Source of the DNA: Fremontodendron californicum | Taxonomy: Eukaryota; Streptophyta; Magnoliopsida; Malvales; Malvaceae | Assembly (NCBI GenBank): GCA_030761205.1 | Contig: JAULJL010000003.1 | Span: 34,682,801 to 34,746,800, forward strand | DNA length: 64,000 bases | Direction: 5' to 3' | Shown here: piece by piece, positions 1-12,440 of the stretch | How positions within the stretch are numbered: position 1 is the stretch's first letter | Layout of the letters: each line of letters starts with the position of its first letter | Translations under genes and position numbers: made by a program | The notes under the pieces: generated by a model | Databases searched by the model: none | What the model was told of the DNA's origin: nothing | The model's input: only the letters and a program-made list of their open reading frames with translations

Positions 1-413
1 TTGCAATCAAAGGAAATATACCTACCAAATCCAATTTCAATCCAAACTCAACATATTCTATTCTTCAATTTCATCTTGCAATTTTGATTTGAATATTCTT
101 AGTCTAAACAATTAACCATCTCTTTGTCAATTTGACCATGATTTTAGTTGAGGATCTTACAATTAATGAAGCATGAGAAAATGAGACATGTCTCACAACT
201 GCTGTAGTTTAAGCAATAAATTATCTTTAGTTTATTCCTTTTTTTCAATTTTCTTGACAATCAAATCGAGATTTGTTCATTGAACAAGAACAGGGTGCAT
301 TGTTAAGGTAAAAGGCAGGCACAAAACTTTTAACGATGTTATCATTAAATTTAACGAAAAAGATATTGAACATGAAACACTTTTTTATGCATAATAAAAC
401 AATATTTTTTGCT

Positions 414-448
<35 letters not shown>

Positions 449-1245
449 GCATAAATAACTCACCAAGTAATTAAGTTTTTTCTTCCATCTTTTATAATTT
501 GTACCATGAAAGTGAAAATGAAAGTTCAAATAATCAGCTTGAGTAGTTTCGGACAAATTTTCATCAATGTTCTTCGTAAGATCTCATCTCAAGTTGTTGA
601 AAAATGTTACATATAGTTTTTCAAGATAGGATTAGAGGATAAATTAATTATTGTTGAATGATCACGAATCTAATAATTGAACTAAGATTACAGAAATTGA
701 GGCGTAAACTAAATTGTTCTCTTAAAATGATATGCATCCTTTTGGTGATAAGAATCAGTGCACAGCGGTTATATTACATGTCATCCCTCAAGATATAAAA
801 AACTTACTTACTTTACACATTGCTAACATGTACAACTTAGAAGATAAAAATTCCACCAAAAAATATTAACACATTTTTCATTCTATTAATTATAACTTTG
901 ATATAATTAAAATGATCTTTTAATAAAAACAGTAAAGGAACAACAAACAAAAGAAATGATTTTGCTTTTGAAATTGATGATAAAAAGAGAAGTGAGACCA
1001 ACTATTTATAAATAAATTTTTTCAAAAACAACATGAAAATAGAGGAGGGGTTCCAATTTTTAAAAATAATTATATGAATCAATTGAATTAAATCATGAGT
1101 TTAAATATAATTAATATTATTTAATGTCTGTAACTAAATAACGTATTAAAGTTGGCAAACTTACAAAATACTAGATAGTTTGGTTGCTTAAAGACTTTTA
1201 CGTACATAATAAATAAAAACAATTTTACCCTCTTTTTTTTTGTTA
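1..1245. other. AT-rich flank downstream of the NPF gene
   Basis: This is the 3' flank of the minus-strand NPF gene. It contains a (TA)n microsatellite at about 415-445 and otherwise AT-rich sequence. No open frame here shows family features, and the 103-codon frame at 245-556 runs through the microsatellite. Any 3' untranslated region of the NPF gene would lie just below 1246, but no convincing polyadenylation signal was identified. Confidence 0.6.
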
Positions 1246-2484
1246 TTAAAATATCTCAACATCTCTTCCATCAACCTCTTCCTCTTCCTCTATCTCAACA
1301 TCTCTTTCATCAACCTCCTCCATAGGCTTATCAGATTCGTTCTCCGGTATGTTCCAATCAAACATATAGGAGACAAAGATGTATACGGGCACGACAGCAA
1401 TGTTCAAAATGGCCAACATTCGAAGGTACTTGTCAAGATGATTATGGTCCATGGTGTCGCCTATCCAGTCTCGGGCAAGCAAAGTAGCAAGTACAATGAA
1501 GCAACTTCCAATGCCCATCACACCTTGATTGAATAGAACCTCAAAATACCGCATCGATACTGGTACACGGTCAAAAAAGAAATGGCACATCCCCTTTCCA
1601 ACAAGCCCGTTGGCAATTCCTAAGAAGGCAAACTGAGGAGCCAGCCATAGTATTTTCATGGGAATACCTCTTTCCGCTGGGTCGTCGGTGAATATTCCAA
1701 ATCTGTCGATTAACTTCAATCTCCGGACCTCCACCAACCAAGCACTTAGGGAGGAACCAAAAGCAAATAACATTCCAATACCAACTCTCACAAATCTAGC
1801 ACGATGTTGTATGGGTTCTTCACTGCTCCAGAATTTTCCAATTAGATATTTAGACGAGATCGATATTATGAAGCTTATAAAGTTCCCAAACACTTAGAGT
1901 GAAGTTACAGGAATCCTATTGAATGAGTGTAGAGAAATCCTAGGATTAATGCTGGTATCCAGTCTGTCACTTTGTAGTACGAAAAGAGTGAATCCTGCAA
2001 CATCCACTAGACTATAAGGGATGAATAATAGCCAAAGAGGGATCAATTTTAAGAGGCACCTTGCTTCCTTCATTCGAGAAGCAGCCGTTCGTCCTGTTGG
2101 AGGTATGCGTTCGTAATAGCATCTGCCGCAGCAGAAAAGTGTATAAGCTGCCGCCACCTCGATGAATGAAACCATGGTTGTTTGCTTCCAGTTAAGGCTT
2201 GATGAAAACGTCCAACATATGATAGTTCCAAGAGAGCTGGCAGCATAGGCCCACAAATCAGCACGACCCTCAACTATATCCTCGTAATCTTCCCTCTGTC
2301 TTTTCGACAACTCATCTCTTGTCTCAACAATATTATTGTCTAGAAACTGGTGATAAAGAAATGTTTTTAGAGAAACAGCTTCTCCCGCTAAGCCTACCGT
2401 TAATAACTGTAGTGCTATGTAAAGTATTCGATTGCTCGTATGTCGAGAGAGAAACAAACTAGAGAGCCATAACATCAGTAATCC
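1246..2484 (-). CDS. NPF transporter, terminal exon (interrupted by TAA)
   Basis: The exon runs from acceptor TTTTTGCAG/GGATTA to TAA at 1246-1248. The part before the internal stop (2484-1897) covers about 196 residues: two helices, the hydrophilic loop with DELSKRQRED, then helices ending at IPVTSL. The part after it (1893-1246, 215 residues, first codon GTG) resumes in the same frame and carries the later helices, including LVGKGMCHFFFDRVPVSMR. The C-terminus is acidic and internally duplicated (EVDERDVEIE / EVDGRDVEIF). The absence of any other frameshift in 413 codons suggests that the stop is recent. The two parts should be read as one exon and not as two genes. Confidence 0.8.
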
Positions 2485-2774
2485 CTGCAAAAAGAGAGGC
2501 ATTAATTAGTTATTACTTATTACTACTAGGTTTTTCTGTCAATATCTTAAGCTGCAATATTAAATTGTTTGTTTAACATTATTAGAAATTTAGAATGGAT
2601 GATGACTACAATGCAAACTTTTGTGGTGCATTCTGCTGCAAACTTTTTCTCTCTTGATCATCCAATTGGACACGCTCACTTTTAACTATTGGATTGAAGA
2701 ATGTGGTGAGTTAGAGGCCAAACAAGCATAAAGTTGTAACCGACTGAAATGGGAGTATATTTTTACATTGGTTC

Positions 2775-4786
2775 CACTACAGCAATTTTGAGTTTTAGTA
2801 GCATTTTACTAGCTGCGTTTCATTTACCAACGTCGCTAAGTATCGTGTTTTTGTAAAGGGAGCGGCGTTTCTACCTCAAACGCCACTAAAAATTAATTTA
2901 GCGGCGTTTGTGTGGAGAAAACGCCACTAAAGAAGATAAAATACTGGCGTTTAGAACTAAAATGTCGTTAAATGTTTCTCAAATTACGCGGTACCTTTTT
3001 TTCCGTCAAAAAATTGCTCGCCATTTCTATCAAAAGAAATGGGAACGTTTTCAGCAATACATTTAGCGGCGTTAGACAAACGCCGCTAACGCTGCTAAAT
3101 GTAAAACTTTAGCGGCGTTTGCCCATGAAAATGCCGCTAAATGTAAAACTTTAGTGGCGTTTGTCCATTAAAACACTGCTAAAATTTTACATTTAGCGGC
3201 GTTTCTAACATCAAACGCCGCTAAAATGAGATAAATTCAAAGAGCCAAAGTCTACCAATTTTTTTTTTTTCAAAAGGTTTGAATTTAACGGCGTTTTAGG
3301 TTAGAAACGCCGCTAAATAAGAAAAAATAGCGACGTTTGTCTAAAAAACGCCGCTAAATGTTTCTCAAATTATGCGGTACCTTTTTTTCCGCCAAAAAAA
3401 TGCCCGTCATTTCTATCAAAAGAAATGGGAACGTTTTCAGCAGTACATTGCCGTTTGTCCATGAAAACGCCGCTAAATGTAAAACTTTAGCGGCGTTTGT
3501 CCATTAAAACACCGCTAAAATTTTACATTTAGCGGCGTTTCTAACATCAAACACAGCTATAAATTCAGAGAGCCAAAGTGTACGGTCTTTTTTTCAAAAG
3601 GTTTAAAACGCCGCTAAATAAGCAAAAATAGCGGCGTTTGTCTAAAAAATGCCGCTAAATAGAGATAAATTCAACACTTGAGCGACAAAGTTTACCGTTT
3701 TTTTTAAAGAGTCTGAATTTAGCGGCGGTTTTCGGAAAAAACGCCGCTATTTGATTAATTTTAATCAGATTTCGCCCCTATCCCTCCTCCTCCAAATCAA
3801 AAATTCTCTCATTCTCTTTCTCTTCATCCTTTCCTCTCCCCAAATTTGAACAAAAATTTGTTTCTCTCCTTCCATTCCTAGAAAATTCTCATTTGAAGGT
3901 AACAACTTTATGTTTTTGCATGAGCTTTACTTAGGCCTTTTTTTTTTTATAAGTTCAACGATGTTGGGTCAAAATTATCTGTTTTTATCATATCTTTGTT
4001 TGCTTATCATGCAAATTGAAGCTTCCCTTTCTGTTCTGTTAAACTTTGATGTTAATAAAGTTTTATATGGATAATATGCAAGTACCCTGCATTTTAGGTA
4101 TCAATTTATCTGATGTTGATCTCTTAGAATTTACTTCACCAGGTAATACATGATTCGTTGTTTATTAGAACATTTCCATCCTACTTCTCCTTTCCCTTTT
4201 ACTTAATGGTAAAGGTATTTAATTTCTAACTCTAGTTTGTATTTTTAATACGTAGCTTGCTGATTCAGATGGATCATCAATAATGCCACCATAAAATACA
4301 AATGGATCATCAACTTTGTGACAATACAAATGGATCATCAACTTTGTGACGATTCTAGAAATTTGTATTTCTCAATTTATATATTTGTTAAGAATTCTGA
4401 AAATTTAGAGGCGTTTTTTGAACACAAATGCCACTAAATTTGTGACCATTAAAAAACAAAGTTATTCATTTATAGCAGCGTTTGTAAGCTAGAAACGTTG
4501 CTAAATGAATAACTTTAGCGGCATTTGTAGTTTACAAACGTCGCTAATGTGTTCTCAAATACCACCCACTGTAGTTCTACGCTGGCATTGATAAACACCG
4601 TAAAAAATCCCTACAAACGCCGCTAATCTAGCGGCGTTTTTGTTTCAAACGCCGGAAAATTCTCTGGCACTGTTTTTCGCAACAGTTTTAACTGCGTTTT
4701 TAGAAAACACCGCAAGATTTTTAGCGGCTTATAAACGCTGCTAATATAAAAAAAAAAAACGCTGCTGAAGATCAATTCTGATTGTG
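2775..4786. mobile_element. Degenerate CACTA-like DNA transposon, non-autonomous
   Basis: The element begins CACTACAGCAATTTT at 2775 and ends with the decayed partner CAATTCTGATTGTG at 4786; TTC flanks both ends (2772-2774 and 4787-4789), as expected of 3-bp CACTA target duplications. Both subterminal zones are filled with inverted and direct copies of TAGCGGCGTTT / AAACGCCGCTA (about 2810-3760 and 4400-4760), the dense subterminal repeats typical of En/Spm-type elements. An internal copy pair (about 2985-3075 and 3370-3460) shows a segmental duplication of about 386 bp. The centre (3765-4390) is pyrimidine-rich and leader-like, with no transposase frame. It lies in NPF intron 2. Confidence 0.6.
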
Positions 4787-6275
4787 TTCCTTATTCAAGT
4801 TGTTGACAACAACTTAAAAAGTTAAAACAATTATGATACCTACGAGCATTTCTTTAATTTTATCAATATTTTCCACCGCATAAAATGTAACTTTTTTTAA
4901 TATATTTGGTACCCATTATGATTATTGAAGTAATGCTTGAATGATCATGTACATATTAAGTACCTACTTTTAATGTTCTAAATTGATTTTTTTTATAAAG
5001 AAAAATTATCACAATTTCTCGTATTTGGTTTTAATATATTATTAATTTTTTGGCCAATAATATATTATTATTGAGTATGTAGAACTTTTAATAAAATAAT
5101 GCTATATTTTTAAATCCTCATTGTTTTATTTTATTTAATATATAATATATTTATTATTTTTACATACTACAAAAAAATGCAATCATGCAATATTTATTCT
5201 TTTGACCAAATATATTAGCTATGCACCTTTAGTTCTCTTACAAATGTTTTTACAGTAACAATATCAACTTTATATTTTTATTAAACTGTACAAATGATGA
5301 TCAAACAACTATATATTTTACCACATTATTAATTGTGTATTTCACTCTAAGGTTTCTGGACCGTGAGATTGAAAACAGTGGTGACGATGATTAGTTACTA
5401 TAATGGTGAGATTGAATACTGTAGCTGTGAGATTAAAATCAGTGGTGAGATATTTGTTTGGATGCAAAAGCAGTGATGATGTGAATTATAGTGAGAAGAG
5501 AAAATTATCATTAAGAACATTAATTTAAAATGTGTATATAATATAATTTTGTTTAAATAATTAATTATATAAATTAATTTTATGTAATTAATTATATTTA
5601 TTTATTTATGTATTTACATAATATAAATAAAAATATTGAAAATTATTTGAAAAAATGAAATAACAATAAATATTATGAAGATATTATAAAAATAAAAATA
5701 TTAAAATAAATAAGGAAAAAAATATTATAATGAAAAAAAGGAAAAAATTGGTCAACAATGCAACAAGGATAATATTTAGGATATTTTTATCCTATATTGT
5801 AGATACAATCATACGAGGATAAAATAGAAAATTAATGATAAAATATGAAGGTATAAATGGAAAAATATTCTTATATTGGTATTGTGATTTTTCATTGGAC
5901 CCAAGAGGGTCCAGAGAGAAATTGTAGGTGCAGCACGGTGGAGCGACTCCCCCGTCTCGCACCATTTGTTACCCAAACAGAAATGGGATTCCGTTTACCA
6001 CTAAACACACCTCACTAATGTAAACGACACACCTCACTAATGTAAACGGTGATCCAAATGGAATCTTAAATATAGGAACTCATCGAAAAAGGCATTGGCA
6101 ACTGTTCAATTACATATTTAATATATAATTATACATTTAAATAATAAAATTTTAAAAATATATAATAATTTTTTTTTTTTTTTTTTTTTTTTCCCAGCCT
6201 TTACACTGACGAAAGGCATGGGTTGAACCTTTGTGATAGTCCAACAAGAAGATAAAAAGAAAAGGAAAGGAATAG
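4787..6275. other. AT-rich NPF intron sequence with a MITE-like segment
   Basis: There is no gene here. At 5340-6067 there is a non-coding segment with repeated GTGAGATTGAA motifs on the left and a 22-bp tandem duplication (ACACACCTCACTAATGTAAACG, about 6007-6050) on the right. The flanks (TTTGTTTGGATGC and ATCCAAATGGAATC) look like hAT-type MITE termini, but no clear target duplication was found. A poly-T run lies at about 6169-6192. Confidence 0.35.
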
Positions 6276-6276
6276 A

Positions 6277-6815
6277 GATGTCGTCACTGGGTCGAGCCGG
6301 GTCGGGTTCGAATTTAGCTTAAGTATGGTATTAACATTATATATACTTGTTCAAATTCGATCCGACCCGAAATATGAGTCTAAAATTTTACCTAGGTCCG
6401 CACATAATTGTAAATGGATAACCCAAGTCCATTCAGGCCCACCCATATTATTTTAAAAATAAAAGTATGTTATTTTTTATTTAATTTTTAATGATTTTAT
6501 TTTTAAAACATGGATAACTTAACAATTTTTTAATGTTTACACTATAATATTATATATATTTATTTTTTATACTATATAAATTATATAATATAAATAAATA
6601 TAAAAATAATTTGTATTAAATAATTGAAAACGGGCAGGGTCGAGGTAGGGGTCGGGCCTTGGATTTTGGAGCCAAGGTCTACTCGTTTTTTAAACGGGCT
6701 TAATTTTTTTGCCCAAACTCATTTTTCAGGCATAAAATATTTTTGTTCAAATCCTCTCAAATATCGAACAGGCCTTCAGGCTTGGACATGTAACCCGACT
6801 CGTGGGCAGGTCTAG
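6277..6815 (+). repeat. GC-rich dispersed cassette ('GGGCCGGGC' repeat), solo copy
   Basis: The segment has GC-rich ends (GGGTCGAGCCGGGTCGGG near 6291; GTAACCCGACTCGTGGGCAGGTCTA at its right end) around an AT-rich core. It has the same order of blocks as segments inside the two foldback elements at 39.5-41.75 and 43.0-44.9 kb, for example GGAGCCAAGG…AAACGGGC. The small open frames across it, such as 6624-6815, recur in each copy as repeat artefacts and not as genes. Confidence 0.6.
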
Positions 6816-7351
6816 AAAGGAAAGAAAAAAAAAGACAAAATATTTTTTTTAAAAAAATAAAACTTTTAAAAATGATTTTTTTGAAAAAAGAAAACAAGAG
6901 ACAAAAGATATATATTTTTTAAATTAAACTTTTGAAAAATGATTTTTTTTGAAAAATCAGTTATATTTAAAAATATAAATTTAACTCTTAACAACATAAA
7001 TTATATAAATTTTGTCGTTAAACTTTTTTTGCATTATATTTATAACAAAATAATAGAATTTAAGTTATATTTATTTTTTTGGTCAAAAATTATATTTACT
7101 TTATTATCTTCCTTAAATAGCTAAATGCTCAAGAAATAATATATTAAAAATCAAATATAAAAACATTACAATAATTTTTCGTTTATAAAAACTTTCAATT
7201 TCATACTTTTAAAAATAGATACTTAATATGTATATTGCGATTCAAGTATTACTCCAATCATCATAATGAATATCAAATATTGAGAAATAAAAAAATGATA
7301 TTAGGAATCTCAATTATTTTAATTTATTGTCAGCAGTTTGAATAAGTTACT
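6816..7351. other. AT-rich intron sequence, nothing recognised
   Basis: Low-complexity A/T sequence within NPF intron 2. The 61-codon frame at 6939-7124 is rich in F, I, N and K, as expected of random AT-rich DNA. Confidence 0.5.
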
Positions 7352-9660
7352 GTCATAAAGTGCAAATTCGAAAATTCGACCGGTAGACACAAATAAGGAG
7401 TCGTCATTAATATTTTTTGCTAGGTGTGATTAGCCACTTAAATGAATCTATCCAACGATATCCTAAGCTTGACGAAGGCTCTTAAAAATGATAATTCATA
7501 GTCTACTTTACTAGAAAGTTCGACTCGGCTCGATTACATCCTCGTATAGGCAATAGATCATAAATTGCCATTTTCTCTTGAACACATCTAGTGATAAGTA
7601 CTGATGCAGAGAAAGATTTATTTGGATGATGACTTTATTGGTAATCTGGCTTTGGTATTATCTGATAAGGGTTCCCTTCAACACACCTGCTTTGATCAGA
7701 CCTTACACTTTATGCTTTAAAGCCAAGTAGTTATCAACAAAGTAACTAGGATTTTCAGAGTGATAATCACATCGTGCATTAGCTCCTTACCATATGGGAT
7801 AAGGAGGTTTAAGTGGTTCCAGATAAATCGGTATGACAAGATGGGTTTGGATGATAAAGAAAAATAATTATGTGTATGTCATTGGAATTGGGTCAATACG
7901 GGTTCTTTCTCGATTATTCCATTTCTTCCTTAGTTAATAGGACTATTTGTAGGTGCCACTGTTTAAGAAGGTAGTTGAAAAATAGCAGGATGATAGTATG
8001 GTTTCAAGTGTGGATCGATCTGTGATGATGATGTGAAGTTGAGAGGCTTTGTTTTAGACATCTGAGTAGGTGGTGGACAAGTAGTAGGATTAAGATATGG
8101 ACTTGAGTGTAGACCAATTTATGGAGATCGTGTGGAATCAGGAAACTCTGTATTAGAAATCAAACTTTTAAGTTCAGCCACTTGCATTATTTCTTGGTAG
8201 TTTTATGAATGGCCACCTAGTGCATTGACATTAGTCTTATAAAAGATTGATTGATCTTGACATAATGGTTGCTTCTCATGTGGTTGGATCAAAAGTGATG
8301 AAGATTCTTGAGGATGATCCATATTTGTTTGACCAAAACTTCCAACCATCTATATTAATCTGGAAAGGTACCCTTTCATCTCTCGAACTTCATGTCCAAA
8401 TTCTTTCTGATTTTCCTCTAATACATTAATTTGTGCTTTCAATTGATAACCCATATCTTTCGAATCTTTCTTCTCAAGAAGAAATCACCAACATTATTAC
8501 ACTTCTTTTATAAGATGAATGCATGAAGATCATGAATGAATAAAGTATGTATGCATTATTTGCACCTTTTTTTCCATGTGATGCATGAACATTATGAATG
8601 AAGTATGTATTTTACACTTTTTTATACGTAATGAAGAGCATTATGAAGAATGTATGCATGAATTATGGACTGGCGAAAGAATATTTCAAAGATACAAATG
8701 AAAGAAGTTAATTCAAATGACAATCTAAAAAATGTTCAAAAAGTTTAATACTAGGAATACAAATCAGGTTAAATACAAATTTTAACAAAATATCAAAAGT
8801 ATGACACAAAGATGTGAGAAACATGCAAGAACATTCCTTCATTTGTCCTAATTTGGGTTATTTTCTACACAGTATGGCTTTATCCTAAGGTTGGTCCCTT
8901 AAGTGTTTGTCTATATGCTGGGTTTAGGGTTTTTTACCAGTCTAAAAAGTCCTCAAATTGCTTCTTATCTTCATCCATGGAGGATGAGTAAGGCACCCCA
9001 ATCCTCGCCCACTACATGCTCCAACCGAAAAGGGTTCAATTTGGGTAAGAGTATGTCCCTAGCCACTACGGAGGTTATCATCTCATATTGTTTTGGTACT
9101 TTACACCCTGAGAGTGTTTTGCTAGCCTATGCAGAGGTTATCACCTCATGAGAGCGTAGGCATTTTACCCCCTTCTAAAAGAACGAGTCAAGGTATAGGG
9201 CTTATGTTATGCCATGCATGTGTAGTGTGTGTGTGTGAAGGAACAAAAAAACCTTTTATCTCTAAATTAGATGCCCACAAAATTAACATTAATAAACAAA
9301 ATAATAAACATAAACTGAATCACATATAAAAGAAAAATAAAAATTAAGACCATTTATTAAGACCTAGGATAACATATGACTAATCATTGGCTCGACTCTC
9401 TAAAGTCCCTAGTAGAGTCGCCAAACTATCATAACGTGCAAATTCAAAGATTCGACCGGTAGACACAAACAAAGAGTCACCACTAATCTTTTTTGCTAGG
9501 TGTGATTAGCCACCTAAATGAATCTATCCAATTTAATTATATCCTAAGCTTGACGAAGACTCTTAAAAAGGATAGGTCCTAGTCTACTTTCTAGAACTAA
9601 GTTCGGGAGTACGATTACGTGTGGGGGAAGGATTAGCACCCCCATAGCGTCCATCCAAGA
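7352..9660. repeat. Non-coding repeat unit bounded by two ~190-bp direct repeats
   Basis: A segment at 7352-7545 is repeated in the same orientation at 9427-9610. Both contain TTCGACCGGTAGACACAAA, then TTTTTTGCTAGGTGTGATTAG, AATGAATCTATCCAA and CCTAAGCTTGACGAAG. The spacing (about 2.07 kb) resembles a small non-autonomous LTR or LARD-like element, but I could not locate TG…CA ends, a primer-binding site or target duplications. A shorter internal duplication (GAGGTTATCA…CTCAT) occurs near 9070 and 9135. No retroelement protein is encoded between the repeats. Confidence 0.4.
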
Positions 9661-9756
9661 GATGGTACCTAATTAGTCTTATATTAAACTAAATTGTCTT
9701 TAATAAAAAAGTATTTAATTTCGATAATTTTAAATATTGGAAAATTCTTTAAGCTT

Positions 9757-10360
9757 TTCTACATCATGCTGGCGGAATTCCAAAAAGAAAATTTCTCACC
9801 TCAAGAGTATTCAAGAGACATTGTTTGTTCCCTTGAAGAGACTCCATCGTCAGATTCATTAAGTATTTTATGATAAAATGATACTTATAAATTCTAAATC
9901 TAAGTTTTAATTTTAGATTATTTTATTGTCATAATATATTATTGTTATTTAAATTAAAAATAAATTTTGACCAATAATATTGAAATCATCCCCTAAATTC
10001 TCCATCATACTGGCAAAATTTAAGAAACTCTTTCTCACATAGAAATTTCTTAGGAAACCGATCGTTTGCAATCCCCTCAGAATTCCATCATAGAAGAGTC
10101 TCAATTTATTTTGATTTAATTTATTATTTAAAAAGTAATAAAATATTATACAAGAATAAAACTATTTTTATGAATTTTATTTTATCTAAAAATAAATATA
10201 AATTTGTTGTATTGAAAATATTTCTCAAAATCTTCACCATTCTGGAGAATTTTGCGAAAAAATTCTCACCTAAAAATTTCATTGAAATCACTCATTCGTG
10301 ACCCCTTTGAATTTCATCCTCGGAAAAGTCTCAATGTATTCTTTGATTTAATTAATTATT
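9757..10360. repeat. Three diverged tandem units of about 235-240 bp
   Basis: Units starting near 9757, 9998 and 10231 each contain the series TTCT(A/C)CATCAT-C-TGG, then TTTCTCAC, a GACC/CCCCTTGAA-type block and GA(A/G)AGTCTCAAT. They are diverged and alternate with AT-rich filler. They lie in NPF intron 2, directly downstream of the direct repeat at 9.4-9.66 kb, and may be part of the same element. Confidence 0.45.
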
Positions 10361-11399
10361 GTAAATTATGTTAAAAAAAACATATTATGTGATATAATAA
10401 AATAAAATCTAATTAATTAAATTTTAATTATCCTAATTAACAAACAAAATAAAAATAAATAAAATAGATAAACAAATAATTAATAATTTACACTCAATAA
10501 AAATTCATGCTAAACATTAATAAACAAAATAAATAAACAAACAAACAATCAATTAAATAATAAAAGTTCACACTAAACATTAATTAACACTAAAAATCAA
10601 TTTAAATAAAAGATAATTAATTAAAATAATTAACAGAAAAATAAGGAAAACATGTTTTATAAAAATTGAACAAATAAAAATAAAACATTGTATAATGTTA
10701 TTAAAGTCTTTATAATATTGTTAAGTGTTAACTCTATAAAATGCTATTAAAACAGTAAAGAGCATATATTGCATTTATTTATTTTCAGCATAAATTAGAA
10801 AATAATTAAAACCAAATATATAGTAAGTGTAAAATAACAAAATGAGACATGACATATTCGTTGAATTGGAATTTAAGGTCAAATGGGTAATCTTTCAATT
10901 TTATAAAATAAAAATAATAAGCAACTAAATGAATGATATGATAAAAAATGACGTAGTTAAAGAGATAATTTTTTTTAAAAAAATTCAAAAAATAAATATT
11001 ATATAGTTGAATGCTAAGAAAAAAATATATTAAAAAAAAGATAAAATATTGATTGTCAAAAATTAAAAAAAAAAAGTTTTCCAATCAAATGCAAACAAAA
11101 AAATTGTTAAGAATAAAAAATCTATTAACAAAAGGCATAGGTGTTCGTAAGTTAGGCTGGGTCAATTTCAAATGATTTTTTTTGCTTATTCAGATCTCGG
11201 TTAAGTCGAGCTCGAAAGCTTTTTTTATAATTTAAAATCTACTAAAATGTTAAAAATTATTTATATATTTTTTTATAATTAAATTTAAATAATTTTTTAT
11301 TATTTAAATAGTAATGCAGATCGTATCATCCAAATTATTAAAAATCTATCACATATTTGACTTAATTCGAATTGAATCGAAGAATAACTTGATTTACAA
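10361..11399. other. AT-rich NPF intron sequence
   Basis: Very AT-rich, with A/T homopolymers and repeated TAAACAAACAAA-type tracts (10440-10600). The 92-codon minus frame at 10806-11084 is F/I/N/Y-rich low-complexity and is not considered coding. Confidence 0.5.
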
Positions 11400-12232
11400 A
11401 GGTAGCGTTTGGTATCATTTTTATATCACCATGGTAATCTAATCACGAAGGTGATCTCATTACTAGGGTGATCTTATCACTTCACTCGTGATTTATGATC
11501 ACTTTGTTTGGTTAATAATCATTAATTTTGGAAAATTAAAGATTATTGTGTTTGGTGTTACTAAAAATCAAATATTATTTTGTTCAAAAGTACCAAAATA
11601 ACCATGCATATTGTAATAATTACACAAGTTAATGATTTTTATGATATTCATAAATAATAATTTGTAAAATATTAGTAATCTTTTATTTACTTTATAATTA
11701 GGTATAATTAAATTATAAAATTAACAAATATATTTATTGATAAGTAAACTAATATTTATAATATAAATTATGTAACAAAAATTTGAATTAGAAAATAACA
11801 CTTATATATATTAAAATCATAATTAAAGAAAACAAAAAGATTATATATATATATATATAAAACAATTTTAAAAAAAGTTAAAAGAAATTAGCACTAAATT
11901 TAGTTTTTGAACTTGATAAAATGAATATTAGTTTGAAAATATAAAAATTTATAATATAAAATAAATATAATTTTGAAAAAAAAAATTTAATTCACATATT
12001 AAATGGGTAATATTGACTATAATTGATTTTACATGTCACTTCACCTTGGTGATAAAAGTTTTTCATTCTTTTTTATAAGAATTAGATCACCCTCTAAGGC
12101 AGTGATCTGATCACTCTCGGTAATCCAAGATCACTGCCACGTAGAATCACTTAGTACTTATCAAACATAGTGATATATTCACCATGTAAATCACCATGAT
12201 TTTTGGAGTGATCATCCCATACCAAACATCAC

Positions 12233-12235
<3 letters not shown>
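11400..12235. mobile_element. hAT-like non-autonomous element (MITE)
   Basis: The left end reads GGTAGCGTTTGGTATCAT and the right end, on the opposite strand, GGTGATGTTTGGTATGGGA. Subterminal inverted segments share ATCACCATGGTAAT / ATCATGGTGATTT and several GTGATC blocks. The core is AT-rich and non-coding. GTTTGGTA termini are common in plant hAT-type MITEs, but I could not confirm an 8-bp target duplication. Confidence 0.5.
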
Positions 12236-12268
<33 letters not shown>

Positions 12269-12388
12269 AAAAGCCTAAAGTTTAAGAAAAAAAGAAAATA
12301 TATATTAACTATAGAACCCAAAGATTATAAAATATAAGTAAAAAAAAGGACAGTGTTGTTAGGATAATAAAATGTGAGTGTGTGTTTA

Positions 12389-12431
<43 letters not shown>
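12236..12431. repeat. Two (AT)n microsatellites beside NPF exon 2
   Basis: A (TA)n tract lies at 12236-12266 and a second, 42 bp long, at about 12390-12431. The second ends about 10 bp from the exon-2 donor site (12440/12441). Confidence 0.85.
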
Positions 12432-12435
<4 letters not shown>

Positions 12436-12440
12436 CTTAC

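Noticed and set aside
245..556. 103-codon minus-strand frame
   Set aside because: It runs through a (TA)n microsatellite (IYIYIYIY) and has no motif or splice context.
1240..1536. Plus-strand frame opposite the NPF terminal exon
   Set aside because: Shadow of the minus-strand exon; the NPF frame has clear family features.
2760..4790. A CRISPR-like array from the repeated AGCGGCGTTT units
   Set aside because: Spacing is irregular, units occur in both orientations, and the host is a plant. They are transposon subterminal repeats.
6624..6815. 63-codon frame, with a similar one at 40158-40352
   Set aside because: Both are translations of the dispersed GC-rich cassette, so repeated noise and not a gene family.
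7352..9610. Calling the 190-bp direct repeats LTRs of a full element
   Set aside because: No TG…CA ends, primer-binding site, purine tract or target duplication could be located, so it is left as an unclassified repeat pair.
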